From: Gracilaria domingensis
Lineage: Eukaryota; Rhodophyta; Florideophyceae; Gracilariales; Gracilariaceae
Assembly: GCA_022539475.1 (NCBI GenBank)
Contig: VCMS01000067.1
Span: forward strand, 1-64,000
Direction: 5' to 3'
Length of the DNA stretch: 64,000 bases
Shown here one piece after another: positions 55,777 through 64,000 of this stretch. How positions within the stretch are numbered: position 1 is the first letter of the stretch; each line of letters starts with the position of its first letter. Both the position numbers and the translations under genes were made by a program. The notes beneath the pieces were generated by a model. That model had not been told where the DNA came from. It ran no database searches and worked only from the letters and a program-made list of their open reading frames with translations.

Positions 55777-57786
55777 ATGTCGTCCCGTCGCAGGAGTAGC
55801 GCGCCACGTGCCGCTTCTGTGCCCGGTTCATCCGGCTTGCCGGCAACTTTGCCTCCGTTGCCGAAGGACGCACTGGATGTCCCAGGCAATGGCGACCCGA
55901 AACCGGCTTCCCGGGGCCTCCGTTCTGATAACGGGACCCCACCCACTCGTGGGCCAACTGAAACCGCACCTGCGGCTGATGCCGCCGCAGCGGTTGACGT
56001 CATGTCGTCGCGGTCCGACGAGTATACCCTCCGCGAATTAGAGGCTCAGGTTCGCATCCTGCAGAACTCCCAAGTGGGCCTCATCCGGGATATCATGAAA
56101 CTCCGGCAACGGCTCGATGAAGCCGGTGTCCGGGATGTTTCGAGTGACGTCCGTGTTTTACGGTCTGATGTCAACCAGATTATGGAACACCGACAGGTGT
56201 CGGCTGCGCTGCACGAGCAGGCTTCCGCACGCCTGGACCGCCTGGCTACCCGTCTGGAGACGCTCGAGCAAATCATCGTATCTGATGCTGTTGCGCCGGG
56301 AGCCCCGGTTTCTGAGGGTTCTCAGCACTCGCGCCGTTCCCGGGATCGTCCGGCAAAGAAGAAGGTCAAGGTTGAGTCTGACTCGTCTTCTTCATCCTCT
56401 TCTGATGAGGAGGGCTCTCAAAAGAGATCGTCTACCGACTCTTCGGACAGCGTGGAAGAGCGCTCTCGCAATCGTGCATCCCGTTCGCGGGCTACTGAAG
56501 CCACCTCTGGTGTTGCACGAGGCCGTACGAAAAGACGGAGACACCTTGGATTGAAGGAATTGAAGCCGACAAACTTACTGTATCGAAAGCTGCTATCGTA
56601 CCGATATTATCGGCTTGATGACACGACGCTGCAGAGAATCGCACATGGGACTGGCAAGGTACGAAACCATCTCCGACAAATAGAGCTCACGCTGAAGCCC
56701 CACAAGTTCTCTGGGGAGGATCCAATTCTTGTTTTGGATTTTCTTGGCCGCTTCGTGGCGGAAGCCGATGTACTTCGGATGAGCGAGGCACAGGTCTACA
56801 TTTCGCTGCCGTACTTCTTGAAGGGCGTAGCCGAAGACCAGTACAACTCGCTTCGTGGGTCGACCCAAGCCTCTGAGGGAGGAGTTACGTGCTGGCCGGA
56901 AGCGGTACAATATCTCCTGCGCTCTTACGCGACAGGCAATGCGATACAAGGTGCTATACTCGCGCTGCGAGACACGAAGCAAGGAGCCGAAGAGTCGGAA
57001 ACCGTTTATTCGACCCGGCTCAATAAGGCTTTCCACAGATGTGGCAACGTGTTCTCCGCAGCTGGGCGGTGCACGATGTTCGTCGATGGCCTAGATCGTT
57101 CGATCAGGACACTGGTTGCCCGTTATCGGGAGAACAAACGCCGGATTACTTATCTGGAACTAGTCCAATTTGCCCAAGCTGAGGGAGATGCAGCTCGCGC
57201 ACGCACTGGTGTCAAGACGCGCACGCGCCGACTCCTTCATGTAGAAGGCCAGGACTCTTCACTGCCTCACTCGCGAGGTTCTGTTCAAGGGGGTTATGAT
57301 AACCTACACCTGTTACAGGACGATGGTTCAATGCCGAGTTCGGAATTGCCGTCGACGACGGAGCAGTCTACAGTGGACGGAGACCCCGCTCTGTACGCCG
57401 GACGTCAAGTCCCGGCATTGCCCGTGCCGCACTCTGGCGGATATCGAAGCCAACGCCCTGGATGGAGGGACCCGTACCCTCCTCGACAGGAGCGCCGGCC
57501 GCCCAACGCGGATCTTCTTCGTCACCTTATTTGTCATACCTGTTACAGGCCAGGGCACATCGTTCCGAATTGCTTAATGCCCATACGGGACATGGCGAAG
57601 ATAGTGCCTCAGTATGAGTCGTTGACGTTCGCCGAGCGGAAACGTGTTCCCGACAAATCGTACCTTCGTGCGAAGGCGGAGACTCAGCCTGGAAACCAGG
57701 AAACGGTGCCATCGAATGGTGGAACTGTAGCCACCCCTGCGGAATCGCAACCTCCGCAGATTGGCGGCGAAGCTCAGAAAAACTGA
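55777..57786 (+). other. gag region of Ty3/Gypsy element
   Basis: This is an open frame of 669 codons from ATG 55777. It has a disordered Pro/Ala-rich head, a coiled coil (LRELEAQVRILQNSQVGLI), a Ser/Glu-rich segment with basic runs, a capsid-like helical region (KFSGEDPILVLDFLGRFV; EAVQYLLRSYATGNAI; YSTRLNKAFHRCGNVF), and a CCHC zinc knuckle (CHTCYRPGHIVPNC) near the end. It looks whole. Confidence 0.85.
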
Positions 57787-57849
57787 GCAAGGGAGCCTCC
57801 AGCAATGGAGAGGCGCCCCCAGCGACGGGGTCTAGCGCGCCTGAGGCTG

Positions 57850-60800
57850 AGAAGCCTCGCTCCGCGGTCACAATCCTTTCGAGGAAAATGACCACTACAG
57901 AGGTGAACTCTGAGCACCTTGGTGTCTTGCGTTGCCCGTGGATACGGTCTAAGAATAGCCGGTTCCCGGATAGAGCCCTGGTCATGGCGAAACGTAACTA
58001 CAAAGTTTACGCCGACCTAGGTGTTTCCGACCAGTACATGGTTCGGCAGTTGTCCGTGCTCGATACAGGAGCTGGGCCAAATTTCTTGGTTGAATCGATG
58101 ATTCCGCCGCACTTGCGGTCCCGCGTTTGTGCGGCGCCGCAGATTGATAAAGCGGATGCGAACAATCGGCCACTTTCGACTGTGGGAGTAATAGACCTGC
58201 TCGTCAGGCTTGGCCGCTACGTGGCGAAGCTCGATTTCTTGGTTTGCAAGCAACTCGCTGCTCCGGTTATCCTCGGCTTCGACTTCTGTGAGCGCTTCGT
58301 CGATGCAATTCGACCGCGGAAGCGAACCATCGAAATGGAAGATGGGACTACTATACCGATCGTTCGGCGTCCCCTTCGCCGGGCTTTGAAGAAGCAAGTT
58401 CCTTTGCCTGCGGCGCAGGAGCCCACAGCCGATGAACGGAAGTCTACAAAGCTCCGAGTAGCTCGGTCTATCTGCATACCGCCCGAATCGCAGGTCTGGG
58501 TTACTGTGACGTCTCCACAATGTGGCTTACAAACGGTACAACCGTTGCCTGCGTTACAGGAGAAGCATCAGCTTACCCTCGCTAATGGGATCGTTTTTAT
58601 TGAGCCCGAGAAGCCTTTTCAGGTGTTGGTCGCAGACTTCAGCCGTTTTCCTCAACGGTTGGTTAGGAGCCAAGTTATTGGTTCATTGATTCCGCACCCT
58701 GCGGCTATATTGCCTACTCAGGTTTCTATTGCCGAAGTTCTCGGAATCCTCGAAGCTGAGGAGGGAGAGGCGGAACGGAACAATTCCGAGCCGAATACTG
58801 GACCGAACAGTTCGTCGGGAGAGGCTACGCCGACTTCGTCGGATGCGAATAACCGCGCCCTGTCGAAGGAAGCGATGCCGACCCCGTCGGGCAGTAATGA
58901 TAAGGACCTGAGTGCTGCTGACACGAAGGATAAGGTAGTACAGGAGCTTGAGTCTCTGGACTTCAGTCATGTTCCAGAGACTCACCGCGATAAATTGCGG
59001 CATATGCTCAAAGAGTTCACGCCCATGTGGGATGGTTCCCTCGGGAAGATTGGCATTACCGAACATCGGATTGATTTGCTACCGAATACTCAGCCCATTT
59101 CCCAGCACCCTTACAGAGCAGGACCGACAGCTCCGGAAGAGGAGAAGGCTCAGGTAGAGAAGATGCTCCGCGTTGAAGTTATCGAGCCGGCTCAGTCACC
59201 TTGGGCATCGCCAGTGGTGCTCGGGCCCAAAGCTGACGGGTCTTGGCGATTTTGCATCGACTACCGCAAGTTGAACGCGGCTACGGTCAAGGATGTGTAT
59301 CCTATCCCACGAATGGATTAATGCATCGATTCTTTGGGCGACGCGAACGTGTTCACAACCCTAGACGCGAATTGGGGCTATTGGAAAGTTCCCGTGAGGG
59401 CTGAGGATCGTGACAAGACAGCCTTCGTTTGTCATGAAGGATTGTACCGATTCAATCGGATTCCCTTTGGGTTAACGAACGCGCCAGCCACATTTCAACG
59501 TGCTGTGGACATTTTGCTTGCCCGCTTCAAGTGGAAGACTTGCCTGGTTTACCTGGATGACATCATCGTCTACTCCAGCAGCCTGGACGAGCACCTGACC
59601 CAGGTACGGGATGTGATGCGAATCCTACGCGATGCAGGCATTACACTTAAGCTGAAGAAGTGCGAGTTCTTTACCGAAACCGTGAGGTATCTCGGCCACG
59701 TCATCCGTCCTGGACGGCTATCCATTGACGAAACACGTGTGAAGTGCCTCAAAGAGGCTAAGCATCCGCGGACGTAGACTGAACTCCGATCTTTTCTCAG
59801 CTTGTGCAATGTGTATCGCCGCTTCATTCCGAACTTTGCGGATATCGCGGCACCTCTAAACGAGCTTCTTCGCAAGGGACAGCCAGTCAACCTGGAAACG
59901 TTCGACGACCGCACGTCTGCGGCTTTTTCGTCGCTTGTTGACGCGGTGACATCGCCACCGGTCCTATCCCTACCCAGGACTGGTTTGCCGTATGCCATCA
60001 ATACGGATGCGAGCAACTATCAAGTTGGCTGCGCACTTTAGCAGACCACCAATGATGGCGAGCGATTGCCAATTGGGTATTGGTCAAGAAGCCTCAACGT
60101 TCACGAAAGGAATTACTCGGTATCCGAGAAGAAGTGTTTGGCAGTAGTCTGGGCGCTACAGACACTACGACCCTACCTCATGGGGATTCGCTTCATTGTT
60201 AATACCGATCATTCGGCCTTGCGCTGGCTGCTCTCTATTGCAGAGCCATCTGGCCGCTTGATGCGGTGGAGGCTGCGCTTATCCGAATTCGACTTTGAGA
60301 TTCGGTACAAGAAGGGACTCCTGAATACACATGCTGATGCACTGTCCCGCTTGGAAACAGCGGCCGAGGCTGAGCCAGTCGATGATCTGGATATACCGTG
60401 CTTTCTCGCGGAAGACGGCACGAGCGATGCCGATGATGAATCGGAAGGTTGGGATCTTTATGATGCCGTCCTAGCGGCCTCAGACGCAACACCCGCACCG
60501 GGCTCTTTCGTACCGATTACGCCGGAAGAACTCATCCGGGAGCAGCACACCGACGGCTTCTGTGCGGAGATTCGTAGCCGTCTGAACGGCGGAGCACGAC
60601 TGCCTTTCGTCGAGAACGACCAGGGATTCCTCATCCGAACTGTCGGGCGCACCCCACAGATTGTGGTTCCTCACTCACTTCAGTCACGAGTACTGCATCT
60701 GTCGCACTATGCGAAGCTCTCAGCCCATCCTTGTGGCAGGAAGCTGTACTACACCTTGAGGAAGGACCTCTACTGGCCAGCGATGGCTTTTGATGCGTAT

Positions 60801-61740
60801 GCCACCGTTCGTGGATGTTCTGATTGCGCGAAGAACCGCGTCAAACTGCGGAAGTATTCCAAGAAGTTGGTACTCTTCCCTGCTAGGGCTCCACTGGAGT
60901 TCGTGACTATTGACTTGCTCGGTGAGTTTATTCGCACCCGTCAGGGAAACCGGTTTCTACTGGTGATCACCGACCACTTTTCTAAGCTGGTACGGACTGT
61001 GCATTTGAAGAAGGTTACCGCCAGTGCGGTTGCCCAAGCTTTCGTCACACACTGGGTTTTTGTCTACGGACCGCCGATTGATTTGTTATCGGATAATGGA
61101 CCGCAGTTCGCGGCTAAGTTCTTTCAAGACGTCTGCCGCATCTTGCGGATCCAAAACTGGTTCACGACAACATACCATCCCCAGAGTAATGGGCAGGTTG
61201 AACGCTTTAACCGCACAATGCTCAATGCATTACGGATATTCGTTGCCGAGCACCCGTCGGAATGGGATCAGTACACCGATGCGGTGACGTATACCTACAA
61301 TACGCAGGTCCATCGTACTACTCAGATCTCGCCGTTCGGGCTTGTGCTATCACGCGTTCCACCGTCGGTGGTCATCGAGCCACAGCCAGTACTGGAAAAG
61401 TTCCCTTCGCCCCGCCTCTATAGGGACGCGTGGAAGGGATGGCTCACGAAGATTATTCCTACGTTTAGGCAGAATATCGCTAAGGCACAAGCCGCCTACA
61501 AGCGGAATTTTGACGCAAGAGTGCGCAAACATGGCCCTCAGATTAGGGAAGGTAGATATGCCTTCATACGGAAGGAATACTACAATTCAGAGAAGGAGAA
61601 GCGCCACAAGCTTTCTCCTATCGCGGATGGTCCCTACCGGGTCATTTCAGTTACCGACATTACGGTTGTCCTTGACATCAAGGGGGAGCACGAGCGTTTT
61701 TCGCGGGATCGCGTAACGACTGCACCAATGCCTGCTTCTC
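57850..61740 (+). other. pol region (PR-RT-RH-IN), broken
   Basis: Recognisable parts in order: aspartic protease (DTGA, about 58.06 kb), reverse transcriptase fingers and palm (FCIDYRKLN, FGLTNAPATF, YLDDIIVY; about 59.2-59.75 kb), RNase H (INTDAS, NTDHSALRWLL; about 60.0-60.35 kb), and integrase with zinc-binding and DDE core parts (TIDLLGEFI, SDNGPQFAAKFF, YHPQSNGQVERFNRT; about 60.7-61.7 kb). The order RH before IN with a chromodomain later marks a Ty3/Gypsy chromovirus-type element. The region is broken in about two or three places. Confidence 0.88.
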
Positions 61741-63293
61741 AAGAAACGCAACCGGAAACGCCGGACACCGCTGCGCCTACTGCAGAACCAGCCGCTGAAG
61801 CGGAAGCGCGCACTTCACTGTCAGTATTGCCGCGTCCCAACCGCGGACTCGCTGATTTGCCGGCTGAGCCGGAGCCTCACCAGTCGGTCTCTGTTGCCGC
61901 TCACGTACGCACGCGGATACTGGCCCCTCCGGGGACACTTACCACCGCCCTCGACGCTCCAACTGAGGAGGGGGAGGAAAAGGCAAGTCGATCGCTGTCG
62001 TTGTCGCCGTCGTCGACGGAATCGCCGTTGCAGGCCCCAATGTCGCACGCAAGTCGTGTTGAACGCGCGCGAACGACCGCCGCACTGGCGAACAATCGGA
62101 AAGACGCGAGCGACCCGCAGTTGTCGCGGAAGCCTGAGGAGGAACGCACCACTTCGGTGGAGCACAAAGCCGGAAACCCGGAAGAGCACCAGAGTGTAGC
62201 TGCTGCAGAAGTCGCCGCCTTGCCCGCGGATGGTACTGTACGGCCGTCACAAACGGAAGGACAGGAGCCTGCCCCAGAGGTGCAGCGTGAGACCGGTATG
62301 CCGGAAAAGAGTGTGGTAAACACCACAGCAGCCGCGTCGAATGCGGAAAATACACCCGTGCCGCAGTCGGAGCCCGCGAGCGGGAACGCAAATGCATCAA
62401 GGAAAGCCGGGAGTCCGGAAGAAAAGTTAGTCAAAAGAGACCGTGCTGTTACGGCAGACCCGACTTCGGGAGATCTCAGTGAAGCATCGAGTGATGAAGC
62501 CGTTGAAAACACGGAGAAAACCGCCGATATGGCCAGCCGATACGCCACAGTAAGTGGAAAGCAGCACAACGCTGCACACGCGCGCACATTGCGCCAAGTG
62601 TCTGGCTTCGCCGGCGACCCGCCTCCAGTGGAGGACAACAGCACACGAGCCGGGCAAGGGCCTGCTGTAAGGCTTGCAGCCGACGAAAACGGAAATTCCG
62701 AATTCGAATCGGCAGCGCACAGCCGTGCAACGGCGCAGGCCCTAGGAGCAGTGAGTGGCGAAACGCCGCCACGGCGCGCACAGCAGCGCCACTCGCTGGC
62801 GAACCGCAATGCGCACCGTTCACCCTCACGACGGAAGGTCCCGCCGGAACGCCGGAAGCTCGCTGTTCGAGAAAACCAAAGTAAGGTCACAGCCCGACAA
62901 CACGGGGTGGAAAGCCAGAAATCTGGAAGCCTGAACGTCAGGAACACACAATCCTCACCAGGACCACTTGGCGTGCAGAATGCACTGCCGTCAGGACGGA
63001 AGCCGTTTGGTAGCGACGCCCATGACGAGAAAGCAACCAAGGACACCCCAGAAGAGGGCACAATAACCGAACGGCACACTGAGCGGCGTTTCATCGACAG
63101 GGAATACGTTATGGACTGTCTGATTAGTCACGGCTACGCCTCTGATGGAGAGCTATTGTATCGAGTCCGTTGGTACGGCTGTCCTTCTTCGAAGGATACA
63201 CATGAGCCTATCGAGCATCTTCCTCGCTCTAAGGTCCTACAGTACCACCGTCGCACACGGACACCGATACCGGCTACGCTAGACAGAGCCTAA
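61741..63293 (+). other. Long low-complexity linker and C-terminal chromodomain
   Basis: After the integrase core there are about 440 residues rich in Ala, Pro, Glu, Ser and Arg (61741-63070) before a chromodomain (REYVMDCLISHGYASDGELL; YRVRWYGCPSSKDTHEPIEH) ending near 63293. In most chromodomain elements the domain follows the integrase closely; the size of this linker is unusual. The linker shows no motif. Confidence 0.7.
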
Positions 63294-64000
63294 GTGGGTT
63301 GACCACCCACGACTAGTGAGTTATGCCGTCTCGGACGGAATATGCCGCTTCACGCGGATGGAATTGCATCATGCAAAACGTGCCGCTTCACGCGGATGCA
63401 ACGATGTTGATACTAACAAGCCGCCCTAGGCGGACGCTACTGAAAAGCAGCAATATGCCGCTCTATGCGGACAGTCTCTGTCTGAACAGACAGACCGCGA
63501 AACGCGGAAGCCACTTACAGTGGAAGGAGAAAATGAAGAAGAAAGAAGCCTAAGAAGAAGGAGAAGAAGCCAGAACACTGGAAGGAAGACTAAGAAGTTT
63601 TATCGCTACAGCCGCTTCTGCGGAAAGTTACCCCTCTCTCGGGGGCCATTCGTAACAGCCTCGAACTAGGTACTGCCCACTGAGAAGGGGGAGAACAAGA
63701 CAAAAAGTTTGAGCCAAGCCAGAAAGGCTGGAGAAGTTTACCTCTAACTATTGAGTCGCCCCTCATCATCGGGGTCCATTACGGACTACTACAGCCCGTC
63801 AGGGATCTCGAGCCGGAAAATTACACGCCGGACGGCCCAGCACCTGGGGTGCCGCCGCTACCGGGAGCCCCGGAGAAGCGCTGTGCCACTATCGCTTGCA
63901 ATTCCGACTCGTCGGTCACCGTATCGGGAACGGCCACTTCCACACCTCGAAGGAAGTCGCGAATGACCGCCGCTCGCGGAGTGAGAGAGGAACTGCCGCC
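63294..64000 (+). other. 3' internal region of the LTR element
   Basis: This contains repeated short phrases (GCCGCTTCACGCGGA at about 63340 and 63383; GCCGCTCTATGCGGA at about 63459), an A/G-rich run (63510-63600) that could act as a polypurine tract precursor, and an open frame to the window edge from about 63750 (ESPLIIGVHYGLLQPV...). No 3' LTR start is seen before 64000. Confidence 0.45.

Larger units (their letters stand above)
54781..64000 (+). mobile_element. Chromodomain Ty3/Gypsy LTR element (right end outside window)
   Basis: The LTR begins with TG at 54781; its family identity and left boundary are shown by the inverted fragment at 12529-13689. The order is LTR and leader, gag (55777-57786), then pol with protease, reverse transcriptase, RNase H and integrase, a long low-complexity linker, a chromodomain, and a non-coding or extra-frame 3' region to the window edge. 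The 3' LTR is not in view. The pol part is broken (about two or three breaks); gag looks whole. It is inserted in an HTH gene. Divergence from the fragment at 12.5 kb suggests it is the younger of the two. Chromodomain elements are known to target chromatin marks. Confidence 0.92.

Noticed and set aside
61901-63094. A 397-codon minus-strand frame in the LTR element
   Set aside because: It is antisense to the low-complexity linker and chromodomain, with a composition artefact and no domain.
1-64000. tRNA, rRNA, CRISPR arrays, prokaryotic operons
   Set aside because: None was recognised. Repeats here are palindromic or transposon-derived, and gene content and spacing are eukaryotic.

Overview
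This window looks like nuclear DNA of a eukaryote, most likely an alga; a red alga is my best guess and is held only loosely. The recognisable host genes are eukaryotic (TRIP12/UPL3-type HECT ligase, Notchless, TBL1/HOS15, Blm10/PA200, Sec23/24-like, BRE1). A phytol/farnesol-kinase-like fragment hints at a plastid. A chromodomain Ty3/Gypsy element and several eukaryotic DNA transposon families are present. One spliceosomal-type intron can be inferred. I saw no rRNA, tRNA or CRISPR array.

Layout. 0-6 kb: short hairpins, a 373-bp tandem duplication, a decayed CACTA/Plavaka-like transposon and a GC-rich foldback element. 6.4-31.9 kb: a 'gene graveyard', in order an ankyrin-repeat gene, a HECT ligase, a phytol-kinase-like gene (minus strand), Notchless, a coiled-coil repeat unit, an LTR fragment, a PIF/Harbinger fragment, TBL1, Blm10, an unknown minus-strand gene, a family-2 glycosyltransferase, a Sec23/24-like gene and BRE1 (minus strand). 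All recognised host genes in this stretch carry stops, frameshifts, truncation or loss of key residues. 32-46.3 kb: unknown fragments, a Tnp2-type CACTA transposase, a second Plavaka-like transposase with a foldback element in its 3' end, a tail-to-tail pair of HAD-phosphatase-like genes, and a long uninterrupted DUF7869-type transposase-like frame. 46.6-48.7 kb: the only clearly healthy host genes, a divergent pair made of an uncharacterised 300-residue protein and ribulose-phosphate 3-epimerase. 48.7-54.8 kb: three tandem long hairpins, the second coiled-coil repeat unit, a Ser/Pro-rich broken gene, a piggyBac remnant and an HTH gene cut by an LTR. 54.8-64 kb: a chromodomain Ty3/Gypsy element that runs off the right edge.

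The genes do not form an operon or pathway. The only local arrangements that suggest function are the divergent 300-aa/RPE pair, with a TATA box just upstream of RPE, and the head-to-head layout of the phytol-kinase-like and Notchless relics in a GC-rich patch. The most unusual signals are (i) many unrelated short near-perfect hairpins, two of which can be shown to be insertions, (ii) a foldback element built of a variable number of palindromic modules, (iii) three consecutive long hairpins with compensating sequence changes after RPE, and (iv) premature stops in the Notchless relic that fall on Trp codons. All identifications rest on reading motifs by eye; no database search was run.
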